Shown here: positions 1-6,475 of the stretch, piece after piece
How the letters are laid out: the number at the start of each line of letters is the position of its first letter
How positions within the stretch are numbered: position 1 is the stretch's first letter
Assembly (NCBI GenBank): GCA_900542115.1
Contig: UQMC01000062.1
Coordinates: 1 to 11,242 of the forward strand
Direction of reading: 5' to 3'
Length of the DNA stretch: 11,242 nt
Source: an uncultured Oscillibacter sp.
Lineage (GTDB): Bacteria; Bacillota; Clostridia; Oscillospirales; Oscillospiraceae
Notes under the pieces: model-generated
What the model was told of the DNA's origin: nothing
The model's database searches: none
The model's input: the letters and a program-made list of their open reading frames with translations, nothing else
Program-made: the position numbers and the translations under genes

Positions 1-17
1 ATCGTTTTCTGCTCCAT
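1..17 (-). CDS. start of a further operon gene, cut by the window edge
   Basis: An ATG at 17-15 overlaps the tlyA stop codon by one base (TAATG), a typical translational-coupling arrangement. It is preceded by a purine-rich GAGAGGGG stretch at a workable ribosome-binding distance. Only five codons are visible (M-E-Q-K-T), so the product cannot be read. In related Firmicutes the gene after tlyA is often NAD kinase or argR followed by recN. That is expectation from synteny, not something seen here. Confidence 0.35.
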
Positions 18-838
18 TACGTATGCCCCTCTCCGTGCTCATTCAGCGCCTCGTGTGATTCGGCCACCAGTGCGTCCAAGTCAAACGTCTGCGCCGCTTC
101 AGCGCCTTTTTTCAGGAAGCCCAGATATTCAATATTTCCCTCCGGCCCCCGAATCGGCGAATAGGTCAGACCCAGAACGCCGAAGCCGGCTTCCTGTGCG
201 TGCTCCAGATAATGCTCAAGGACCTCCTTATGCACGGTCGGGTCGCGGACAACACCCTTTTTCCCGACCTTTTCCCGGCCGGCTTCAAACTGCGGCTTCA
301 CAAGGCTGGCCACACAGCCGCCGTCCTTCAGGATACCGGCCACCGCCGGAAGAATCAGCTTCAGAGAAATGAAGCTGACATCAATGGACGCAAAATCCAG
401 CTCATCCGAGATCTGTTCATGGCTTAGATATCGAGCATTCGTCCGCTCCATACAAACGACCCGCGGGTCCTCCCGGAGTTTCCATGCAAGCTGTCCGTAT
501 CCCACATCCACCGCGTAAACCTTACTGGCGCCGTTTTGTAGCATACAATCCGTAAAGCCGCCGGTAGAGGCGCCGATATCGCCGCAGATACAGCCGTGCA
601 AATCAATGGGAAATTCCGCCATGGCCTTTTCCAGCTTCAAGCCGCCGCGGCTGACATATTTCAGCGTATTGCCCCGAATTTCAATGGGGGCATCATTGGG
701 AACTGCGGTTCCGGGCTTATCTACCCGCTGTCCGTTCACGAAGACCAGACCGCTCATAATGGTAGCCTGCGCCTTCTGGCGGCTCTCCTGAAGTCCGCGT
801 TCTGTCAGCAATAGATCCAGTCTTGTTTTGTTACTCAC
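17..838 (-). CDS. tlyA: TlyA family rRNA (cytidine-2'-O)-methyltransferase
   Basis: This 273-residue protein has the two-domain plan of TlyA: an N-terminal S4 RNA-binding domain (about residues 6-65) and an FtsJ/RrmJ-type Rossmann methyltransferase. The SAM-binding motif DIGASTGGFTDCML lies at 87-100 and DVGYGQL at 111-117. The catalytic-type Asp in SIDVSFISL is near 153 and the Lys in LVKPQFEAG near 181. Family members 2'-O-methylate cytidines of 16S and/or 23S rRNA; some have also been called hemolysins. The start is GTG, in the overlap GTGAGTAA with the dxs stop. A strong Shine-Dalgarno (GGAGG, 848-852) sits inside the dxs end, nine bases upstream. This makes it translationally coupled to dxs, as in the usual dxs-tlyA pair. 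The length is normal and nothing is broken. Confidence 0.95.
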   Translation of the reverse strand: MSNKTRLDLLLTERGLQESRQKAQATIMSGLVFVNGQRVDKPGTAVPNDAPIEIRGNTLKYVSRGGLKLEKAMAEFPIDLHGCICGDIGASTGGFTDCMLQNGASKVYAVDVGYGQLAWKLREDPRVVCMERTNARYLSHEQISDELDFASIDVSFISLKLILPAVAGILKDGGCVASLVKPQFEAGREKVGKKGVVRDPTVHKEVLEHYLEHAQEAGFGVLGLTYSPIRGPEGNIEYLGFLKKGAEAAQTFDLDALVAESHEALNEHGEGHT

Positions 839-2687
839 GGGATAGAGCCTCCTTTACTGCCCGATATACACCGTCCGCGTCCAGTCCAAACCGTTCTTGC
901 AGTTGCTCTACGGTTCCTTCCGGTGCAAAGCGGTCCTTCAAATTTTGCAGAATGACCTGGCGGCATTGCCGCCCCGACTCAGCCAGCAGTGCGGCGATCT
1001 GCTGGCCGATGCTGCCGTTTTCAAAGCAATCCTCCAGCACGAGAACTGTATCCGCACCATCAAGCTCTCGAAGCAGCGCGGAGGTATCCAGGGGCGCAAT
1101 GCGGTTCAGCTTCACAACACGAGTGGAAATTCCGTCTCGCTCCAGCCGCTCCGCCGCGTCAAGCACCTGATTGATCAAAATTCCATAAGAAACCAGCACT
1201 GCCTGATGTCCGTCCCGAAGACGCACTACCGCTTGGCTGCCTGTGTCCTGTGTAAAATGCCCCTCCCCGCCTCTCGGATAGCGGAGCGCGACAGGACCTT
1301 GGATTTCAAATAATGCCTGCCGCGTCATGGAACGCAACTCGGATAGGCTGGAGGGACACAGCACGGTAAAGCCCGGGATGCCGGTCAGGTACGATATGTC
1401 CAGACAGCCGTGGTGCGTTTCTCCATCGGCCCCCACCAGTCCGGCCCGATCCACACCCAGCACCACATGGAGCTTTTGAAGGGCAACATCGTGAAACAGC
1501 ATATCATAGCTTCGCTGTAAAAATGTGGAGTATACGGCAAACACGGGAATCATCCCCTGCTTTGCCATACCGGCAGCCATGGAAACCGCATGGCCCTCGG
1601 CAATCCCCACATCGAAAAGCCGCTCCGGGTATGCCTTGGCAAAGACTGCCAGCCCGGTTCCGTCCTCCATAGCGGCTGTAATGGCACAAACCTTTTCGCT
1701 CTCTGCAGCGCAATCAGTCAAAGTTTTTCCAAATGTACTTGAGAAAGTCTCGCCTCCCGGCTGTAGAGTCAGGCCGGTTTGAGGGTCAAAGGGAGCAATT
1801 CCGTGGAATTTTCCCGGATTTCGCTCAGCAAAGGGATAGCCCTTTCCCTTTTGTGTATGGACATGGACCACCACCGGCCCGGTCAGTTCTTTAGCCCATT
1901 GCAGCATATCGCACAGCCGGGGCAGATCATGTCCGTCAATAGGCCCGAGGTAGGTAAAGCCCATATCCTCGAACAGCGTACTGCTGGGCCACAGCGCTTT
2001 TTTCAGTTCGGTTTTCAGCCGGTGGTTAAACCGGTAGATGGGCGACTGCACCGGATTTGCGCCGAATAGACGCCGATACCACTTTTTAAAATGATAGTAC
2101 GCAGGCTTTGCCCGCAGCTGTGCCAAATGACGGGGAAGCGCCCCGACATTTGGGTCGATGGACATTCCATTGTCATTCACGATTACAATTAGATGCTCAT
2201 GAGACGCTCCAGCATTGTTCAATCCCTCATAGGCAAGTCCGCCGGTCAAGGCTCCGTCGCCAATCAGCGCCAACACTTGATAATCCTGATGCTGTAATGT
2301 TCTTGCCCTTGCCATACCAAGCGCGACCGACACGGAGTTGGACGCATGGCCGGCAATGAAGGCGTCATGGATGCTCTCATGTGGCTTTGGAAAGCCGGAG
2401 AGACCATCCAGCTGCCGCAGCGTGGAAAAAAGTTCCTGTCGCCCTGTCAGTGCCTTGTGTACATAGGCCTGATGGCCAACGTCAAATACCAGCCGGTCAT
2501 GCGACGTATCAAACACACGATGGATGGCTACAGTCAGTTCTACAACGCCCATATTGGACGCAAAATGTCCGCCGGTTTTCGACACGTTTTCCAGCAGAAA
2601 CTGCCGCAGCTCAGAGCAGAGCTGTGGCAGCTGTTTTTGTTGAAGTGCCCTGACATCCTCAGGGGAATGAATTATATCCAGAATCAC
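831..2687 (-). CDS. dxs: 1-deoxy-D-xylulose-5-phosphate synthase
   Basis: This 618-residue protein is a complete DXS, the thiamine-diphosphate enzyme that condenses pyruvate with glyceraldehyde 3-phosphate. It is the entry step of the MEP isoprenoid pathway and also feeds thiamine and pyridoxal synthesis. Visible signatures are SKTGGHFASNMGVVELT (36-52), GHASNS (113-118) and the TPP/Mg motif GDGALTGG...NN (143-158). NDNGMSI follows at 171-177. The pyrimidine-domain Glu is in GIAEGHA (361-367), and DRAGLVGADGETHHG lies at 413-427. The start is GTG (2687-2685), chosen because the family begins with ..ILDxIHSPED and a GGGAGG motif lies a few bases upstream. The gene starts 25 bases after the oapA stop, with no terminator between, so it probably shares the OLE-oapA transcript. 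It overlaps tlyA by 8 bases. Confidence 0.98.
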   Translation of the reverse strand: MILDIIHSPEDVRALQQKQLPQLCSELRQFLLENVSKTGGHFASNMGVVELTVAIHRVFDTSHDRLVFDVGHQAYVHKALTGRQELFSTLRQLDGLSGFPKPHESIHDAFIAGHASNSVSVALGMARARTLQHQDYQVLALIGDGALTGGLAYEGLNNAGASHEHLIVIVNDNGMSIDPNVGALPRHLAQLRAKPAYYHFKKWYRRLFGANPVQSPIYRFNHRLKTELKKALWPSSTLFEDMGFTYLGPIDGHDLPRLCDMLQWAKELTGPVVVHVHTQKGKGYPFAERNPGKFHGIAPFDPQTGLTLQPGGETFSSTFGKTLTDCAAESEKVCAITAAMEDGTGLAVFAKAYPERLFDVGIAEGHAVSMAAGMAKQGMIPVFAVYSTFLQRSYDMLFHDVALQKLHVVLGVDRAGLVGADGETHHGCLDISYLTGIPGFTVLCPSSLSELRSMTRQALFEIQGPVALRYPRGGEGHFTQDTGSQAVVRLRDGHQAVLVSYGILINQVLDAAERLERDGISTRVVKLNRIAPLDTSALLRELDGADTVLVLEDCFENGSIGQQIAALLAESGRQCRQVILQNLKDRFAPEGTVEQLQERFGLDADGVYRAVKEALSRE

Positions 2688-2712
2688 AATGACCTCCCAC
2701 GGTCAAACCAAG

Positions 2713-3270
2713 TCAGCTCCGATGGAACAAATGCAGAAAGCGCCCCGCCCAATAGACCACCTGCTTGCTCTGCTTAATGGCAAAGGGCTTGCACATCGCC
2801 TTTCCGCCGATGGTCAAACCGGAAACCAGCGCCGTAACGCCGACAGAAATGAATATGCTCTGCACATTCAGCCCCGTCTGAAGCCGCGCCACGATCACCG
2901 CGCTGGTAGCGCCGGAGACGATACCGCAGATATCGCCCACCACATCGTTGCAGATGCTTGAGACCCGATCCGCATTTTTCAAAAGCCGCAGCGCCGCCTT
3001 CGCTCCCCGCTCCCTGTGGGCCGCCATGGAATGAAACGGCTTTTCGTCCGCCGAGGTCACCGCTACGCCGATAATATCAAACAAAATACCAAGACAAATG
3101 AAAAAAAGCAAAATGGCCAGCGCCAGTACAAGCCCCGCCCGATTCAAAACCGTTTCCGAGCCGAGGCTCAATAGGCCAGAAAACAGGACCGCCATAAAAA
3201 ACGCGGTAGCAGCCCAGCCATACCGCGACGCTTCGCTTTTCACTTTTTTTTGCTTCGAAGGTTTGCTCAA
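2713..3270 (-). CDS. oapA: OapA-type OLE-associated membrane protein (CNNM/CorB-like)
   Basis: This is a 185-residue integral membrane protein with a basic N-terminus (MSKPSKQKKVKS). It has four likely membrane helices at about 18-36, 45-70, 112-130 and 136-155, a soluble loop rich in charged residues at 75-108, and an amphipathic aromatic tail. The segment GILFDIIGVAVTSADEKPFHSMAA (61-84) recalls the DUF21/CNNM (CorB-type Mg2+/Co2+ protein) membrane domain. The large CBS regions of those transporters are absent. A short protein of this kind placed directly after a 600-650 nt structured RNA and before dxs is the known arrangement of OapA, which binds OLE RNA and anchors it to the membrane. 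The start is TTG at 3270-3268, supported by a strong GGAGG seven bases upstream. An open frame runs on upstream to 3855, but it crosses the RNA and looks non-protein. Identification as OapA rests on context plus topology. An uncharacterised CNNM-like protein is the alternative. Confidence 0.88.
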   Translation of the reverse strand: MSKPSKQKKVKSEASRYGWAATAFFMAVLFSGLLSLGSETVLNRAGLVLALAILLFFICLGILFDIIGVAVTSADEKPFHSMAAHRERGAKAALRLLKNADRVSSICNDVVGDICGIVSGATSAVIVARLQTGLNVQSIFISVGVTALVSGLTIGGKAMCKPFAIKQSKQVVYWAGRFLHLFHRS

Positions 3271-3277
3271 AAAAACG

Positions 3278-3284
3278 CCTCCGG
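3278..3284 (-). promoter_or_regulatory. Shine-Dalgarno that fixes the oapA TTG start
   Basis: The minus strand reads CCGGAGG, then seven bases (CGTTTTT), then TTG. This is the only near-consensus ribosome-binding site near the 5' end of the membrane-protein coding segment. It places translation start at the TTG at 3270, just outside the 3' border of the structured RNA. Confidence 0.75.
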
Positions 3285-3308
3285 TTTTAACTGTATTGCT
3301 AAGGCAGC

Positions 3309-3421
3309 GGCAACGGAACAGGTAAATCTTGCGGCTTAGGTGCGGGTCTGTTTTCCCCACGGAACACCCCTCGTTGCCGATGGAGGCGGTTCCCCTTTCA
3401 GTTCCGAGGCACACCGTTGCC
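3309..3421 (-). other. 3'-terminal OLE domain closed by an 8-bp long-range helix
   Basis: The sequence GGCAACGG at 3309-3316 is exactly complementary to CCGTTGCC at 3414-3421, about 100 bases away. Between them lies a smaller hairpin (minus strand GTGGGG...CCCGCAC). This could close the 3' domain of the RNA shortly before the oapA ribosome-binding site. The pairing is seen in the sequence. Its existence in the folded RNA is inference. Confidence 0.55.
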
Positions 3422-3545
3422 GGATGCGCTACCCGATTGCCACTGAGTCCGCACTGCAATCCCTGATCCGTTTCCAAAGAACAGCCTAGGTGTTTTCCAC
3501 CGCAGTCTGTCCGTTTCTTTAGCCTCTTTTGCAAAACGGGTTTCA

Positions 3546-3598
3546 GCGGGCGATCACGGTGATCGTTCCGGCCGGAACGAATACCGTGTAGATCCCGC
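3546..3598 (-). other. long nested stem-loop inside OLE RNA
   Basis: Three perfect helical segments stack around a GGCC loop: GCGGG/CCCGC (3546-3550 with 3594-3598), CACGGT/ACCGTG (3555-3560 with 3583-3588) and CGTTCC/GGAACG (3564-3569 with 3574-3579). They are separated by a 4/5-base and a symmetric 3/3-base internal loop. Seventeen base pairs in a 53-base span is far above chance and is the strongest single piece of structural evidence in the RNA. Confidence 0.85.
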
Positions 3599-3956
3599 AT
3601 CCACCCGCTCCACGCAAGGCAGGCTACATCTGCACACAGCGTTACGCGCCAAATCGGCGCGATGCACCGCATTGCAGGTTCAAATCTGCTTCGTACACAA
3701 ATCGAAAATACCGCTACGGGAGTACGTTCATGCACAAGAGCAGGTCTCCACGGAAACAGGGTCGGGGTAACCATGCCATTGGAAATCGCCCTGAGTCCGC
3801 AAGCGTTCAGCACGCTTCCTCCCAGCATCCACCCAAAACTGGGCGTTTCAAGCAAACACCAGAAGTTTCACAGGTATGCCCTTCGGAGGCTTTTTAGGTC
3901 CTCCCTCGGAAACGGCAGATCTGACTAGAATACTGCGCCGCCGCTTAGCTTTTGTC

Positions 3957-3985
3957 AGTATAGCACAGCCCATGAAAATATGCAA
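3957..3985 (-). promoter_or_regulatory. sigma-A type promoter for ole-oapA-dxs-tlyA
   Basis: On the minus strand a -35 box TTGCAT (3985-3980) and a -10 box TATACT (3962-3957) are separated by exactly 17 bases. They are flanked upstream by AT-rich DNA. A start site six to eight bases downstream, near 3950, gives an RNA of the length expected for OLE. The upstream ispA terminator makes an independent promoter necessary, which supports the call. Confidence 0.75.
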
Positions 3986-3992
3986 CCATTTC

Positions 3993-4015
3993 TGTATATA
4001 CAATGTAAATATACA
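3993..4015 (-). repeat. AT-rich inverted repeat upstream of the OLE promoter
   Basis: TGTATAT (3993-3999) and ATATACA (4009-4015) form an inverted repeat with a 9-base spacer. The left arm also lies in a 10-base palindrome, TGTATATACA. It sits directly upstream of the -35 box, where an activator site or UP-like element would be. No regulator can be named, and AT-rich chance symmetry is possible. Confidence 0.3.
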
Positions 4016-4082
4016 CGCGCTCCGCGGCCTTCATTTTACGTCTTATTAACGGATATTGCAGAGTTTCCTTCATCGCTTACCC

Positions 4083-4123
4083 AACAGAAAACCGGCCGCG
4101 AAATGCTCCGCAGCCGGTCTGTT
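4083..4123 (-). terminator. intrinsic terminator after ispA
   Basis: A 10-bp stem lies at 4091-4100/4109-4118 with an 8-base loop, extended by AACAG/CTGTT pairs across a 3-base bulge. It begins at the ispA stop codon and is followed on the minus strand by TTTTCTGTT. One pair is a G.U wobble in minus-strand RNA but a C-A mismatch in plus-strand RNA, so the fold favours the ispA direction. The U-tract is interrupted, so some read-through into the OLE region is possible. Confidence 0.68.
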
Positions 4124-5025
4124 TATTTTTTCCGCTCCGTCATGGCGTCCGCCAGCCTACAGAGAAACTCCGTGCTCCCCTGCCATTTGCAGGCTCTCAA
4201 GGCTTCCTTTGCCCTTTCCGTATAGGCCAACACCCTGCGTTCGCATTCCTCCAAGCCCAGCAGGGTCACATAGGTAGACTTCCGGTTGGAGGCATCAGAG
4301 CCGATTGGCTTTCCAAATTCCTCCGCGCTGCCAATCACATCCAGCATATCGTCCCGAATCTGAAATGCCAGCCCCACATTGGTGGCGTATACCCGTGCCG
4401 CCTCGAAGCAGCGTTCCTCCACCACCCGGTGGCCGGAGGATGCCGCAACGCCCATCATGCACGCGGCCCGCAGCAGCGCGCCGGTCTTTTTATTGTTGAT
4501 GACGGTCAGCTCCTCCGCAGTGTGGAGGACCTTTCCATCTCCAATGGTATCAAAATACTGTCCGCCGCACATTCCCTGTTCACCGGCTGCCTCCGCCAAA
4601 ATTTTAGCCGCCACAGCCGGAGCAAAGCTCCCCTTCTCCTGCCATGGACCTTCAGCGGAAAGAACCGTTTGAAAAGCGGCCGCCTGAAGGGCGTCGCCCG
4701 CCAGAGTCGCCACACACTCGCCGTAGACCTTATGGTTGGTGGGTCTGCCCCGGCGGAGATCGTCATTATCCATGCAGGGCAGATCATCGTGAATCAGCGA
4801 ATAGGTGTGCAGCATTTCCACACCGCAGCCGAAATCCAACGCTTCCTCCATGGCGCCGCCGGCGGCCTCGCAGAATTTCATAGCCAAAATCGGCCGTATC
4901 CGCTTGCCCCCGGCCAAAAGACTATACCGCATGGCCGCCTGAAGACCGTCGCCGGGGAAAAATTCCGCAAGCCGCTTTTCCACCAGCGCCTTCGCAGCGG
5001 AAAGCTCCTTTTCAAAATCCGTCAT
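4123..5025 (-). CDS. ispA: polyprenyl (geranyl/farnesyl) diphosphate synthase
   Basis: This 300-residue short-chain trans-prenyltransferase makes geranyl/farnesyl diphosphate from IPP and DMAPP, the precursor of undecaprenyl carriers and quinone tails. All family landmarks are visible: GGKRIRP (39-45), the first Asp-rich motif DDLPCMDNDD (80-89) followed by RRGRPTNH, and GQYFD (155-159). KTGAL (180-184) and the second Asp-rich motif FQIRDDMLD (221-229) follow. The short DDxxxxD form of the first motif fits bacterial FPP synthases. The start codon lies three bases after the xseB stop (TGACGTATG), so translation is coupled. The gene ends at a hairpin terminator. It works in the same pathway as dxs, which lies beyond the OLE RNA and oapA. 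Confidence 0.96.
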   Translation of the reverse strand: MTDFEKELSAAKALVEKRLAEFFPGDGLQAAMRYSLLAGGKRIRPILAMKFCEAAGGAMEEALDFGCGVEMLHTYSLIHDDLPCMDNDDLRRGRPTNHKVYGECVATLAGDALQAAAFQTVLSAEGPWQEKGSFAPAVAAKILAEAAGEQGMCGGQYFDTIGDGKVLHTAEELTVINNKKTGALLRAACMMGVAASSGHRVVEERCFEAARVYATNVGLAFQIRDDMLDVIGSAEEFGKPIGSDASNRKSTYVTLLGLEECERRVLAYTERAKEALRACKWQGSTEFLCRLADAMTERKK

Positions 5026-5028
5026 ACG

Positions 5029-5265
5029 TCAGTCCTCCGTGCTCTCAAACGGCAGCTCCACAGGCGCACTGTCAGGCCCCTTCATCAGCTTTACTACCTG
5101 CTGCTCCGCCTTGTCCAATTCTGCGGTACAGGCGTTTGCCAGCTTCGTTCCCTCTTCAAAAAGGCTCAAGGATGCCGCCAATGCGGCATCGCCCTTTTCC
5201 AGAAGCGCTACAATCTCCTCCAAACGGGCCAGCTTTTCCTCAAAGCTCATTTTTTTTACAGCCAT
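5029..5265 (-). CDS. xseB: exodeoxyribonuclease VII small subunit
   Basis: This 78-residue, highly charged helical protein (SFEEKLARLEEIVALLEKGDAAL...SLFEEGTKL) is typical of XseB in length and pattern. It binds XseA to form exonuclease VII, which degrades single-stranded DNA into oligonucleotides. The start at 5265 has a good GGAGGA site seven bases upstream. A second Met, five residues later, is the more conserved family start but has no better ribosome site. The 5' end overlaps the xseA 3' end by 26 bases, and ispA follows three bases later. Confidence 0.95.
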   Translation of the reverse strand: MAVKKMSFEEKLARLEEIVALLEKGDAALAASLSLFEEGTKLANACTAELDKAEQQVVKLMKGPDSAPVELPFESTED

Positions 5266-6472
5266 CGTCTTCCTCCTCTATGGTGTTGCCCACGGCGGTA
5301 AAGCCGCCGCTTCCTAATGTCACATGAACATATTCCCCCCGGCTCAGCTCCGCGCTGCTCCGCAGCACCTCCCCCGCCTCATTGCGGGCCACGGCATAGC
5401 CGCGGCTCAAAACCTTCAAGGGACTCATAGCATCCAGTGAAGCCGCAGCGGCTGTAAAGGCTTGCCGCTTCCTTCCGATTGCGGCCCCGGTCAGGTCCCC
5501 CAAGCGCTGTTGAAGGTGCGCCAGCTCCATCCGCCTATCCTGTACATAAGCAAGGTGATCAGTTAAGACTCGCTTGCGCTTCAGCTCCTCCAAGCGCTCC
5601 CGCAGAGTGCGCAGTCGAACCGTTTCGCTGCCGGTCAGTCGGTTTTCCAAATCGCCGAGCTGCCGCAAAAGCGCTCCCTGATCCGGCACCGCGATCTCAG
5701 CGGCATTGGAGGGCGTAGACGCCCGGGCATCCGCCACGAAATCCGAAATTGTCACATCCGGTTCATGGCCCACCGCCGAGATCACCGGCGTTTCACAGGC
5801 ATAGATAGCCCGTGCCACCCGTTCATCGTTAAAGGCCCACAGATCCTCCATGGAACCGCCGCCCCGGCCGGTGATAATAACATCGCCGATTTTCCACTGG
5901 TCCGCATAGCGGATGGCCCCCGCGATCTCCGCCGGCGCTTCCGCCCCTTGGACCCGCACCGGCAGCAAAATCACCTTTGCCAAGGGATAGCGCCGCCGCA
6001 GGATTCGAATCATGTCATGAACCGCCGCTCCGGCGGCGGAGGTCACAACGGCGATTCTATTTGGAAATTTCGGCAGAGGCTTTTTATGCTCGGAATCGAA
6101 CAGCCCCTCCCGGTACAGCTTTTCCTTCAGCTGCTCAAAGGCCACGGAAAGATCGCCTGCTCCCTCCGGGGTCAGGGATTCGCAGTATAGCTGATAGGCA
6201 CCGTCCCTTGGAAATACACTGACACGGCCGACCGCCAGAACCTTCATGCCGTTTTCCGGGCGGAAGCGCAGGCGCATGGCCTGTCCCTTGAACATCACAC
6301 AGCGAATTGCGCCCGTCTGGTCCTTCAAGGAAAAATAGTGATGTCCCGACGGATACATTTTATAGTTGGATATTTCGCCCCGAACGCAGATACCGGAGAG
6401 CATGGGCTCCTGATCCAGCAGGAGCTTCACCAGCTCATTGACCTCTGTGACGGTGAAAATATGTCGTTCCAT
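5240..6472 (-). CDS. xseA: exodeoxyribonuclease VII large subunit
   Basis: This 410-residue catalytic subunit of exonuclease VII has an N-terminal OB-fold (about 5-100, FTVTEVNELVKLLL...GEISNYK...FSLKD). The nuclease domain carries GRGGGSMEDLWAFN (202-215) and SAVGHEPDVTISDFVADARASTPSNAAE (232-259). A long coiled-coil region (about 260-350) follows, then a short C-terminal segment with SRGYAV. It cuts single-stranded DNA from both ends without a metal requirement in characterised members. The ATG start has AAGGAGTGA upstream. The acyltransferase stop lies only three bases before the start, so the two genes are cotranscribed. Confidence 0.97.
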   Translation of the reverse strand: MERHIFTVTEVNELVKLLLDQEPMLSGICVRGEISNYKMYPSGHHYFSLKDQTGAIRCVMFKGQAMRLRFRPENGMKVLAVGRVSVFPRDGAYQLYCESLTPEGAGDLSVAFEQLKEKLYREGLFDSEHKKPLPKFPNRIAVVTSAAGAAVHDMIRILRRRYPLAKVILLPVRVQGAEAPAEIAGAIRYADQWKIGDVIITGRGGGSMEDLWAFNDERVARAIYACETPVISAVGHEPDVTISDFVADARASTPSNAAEIAVPDQGALLRQLGDLENRLTGSETVRLRTLRERLEELKRKRVLTDHLAYVQDRRMELAHLQQRLGDLTGAAIGRKRQAFTAAAASLDAMSPLKVLSRGYAVARNEAGEVLRSSAELSRGEYVHVTLGSGGFTAVGNTIEEEDDGCKKNEL

Positions 6473-6475
6473 TGC

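Larger units (their letters stand above)
3300..3951 (-). ncRNA. ole: OLE (ornate large extremophilic) RNA
   Basis: This stretch of about 650 bases lies between ispA and the OapA-like gene and has no convincing protein. On the minus strand it folds into many perfect local hairpins. These are GGAGG/CCTCC (3885-3904), CCCA/TGGG (3832-3843), AAGCGT/ACGCTT (3801-3817), CGCGCC/GGCGCG (3645-3661) and GCAG/CTGC (3674-3689). A long nested stem lies at 3546-3598, and an 8-bp pairing closes the 3' domain (3309-3316 with 3414-3421). A promoter just upstream predicts a 5' end near 3950. No U-tract terminator lies before oapA, so the RNA is probably made by processing or as part of the operon transcript. 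OLE RNAs are roughly 600 nt and are encoded between isoprenoid/nusB-xse genes and oapA in certain Bacilli and Clostridia. They form a membrane ribonucleoprotein linked to alcohol, cold and Mg2+ stress. The identification combines context, size and structure and has not been aligned to a covariance model. The exact ends are approximate. Confidence 0.88.

Noticed and set aside
2346..2777. A 143-codon plus-strand open frame
   Set aside because: It lies antisense to the dxs N-terminal region and the oapA end and shows no family features, so it is a codon-bias shadow.
3674..3689. GGTTCAAATC within a small stem on the plus strand, resembling a tRNA T-arm
   Set aside because: No acceptor, D-arm or anticodon arm can be built around it. 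It is explained as one of the local hairpins of the OLE RNA.
3881..3904. GGAGGCTTTTT with an inverted repeat, resembling a plus-strand terminator
   Set aside because: No plus-strand gene lies upstream, and the same stem fits as the 5' hairpin of the minus-strand RNA.
3662..3928. An 88-codon plus-strand open frame inside the OLE region
   Set aside because: It is antisense to the structured RNA, with no ribosome site and no protein-like composition.
4429..5301. A 290-codon open frame on the plus strand
   Set aside because: It is antisense to ispA and xseB, whose protein signatures are unmistakable. Its translation has no recognisable domain and it lacks a ribosome site.
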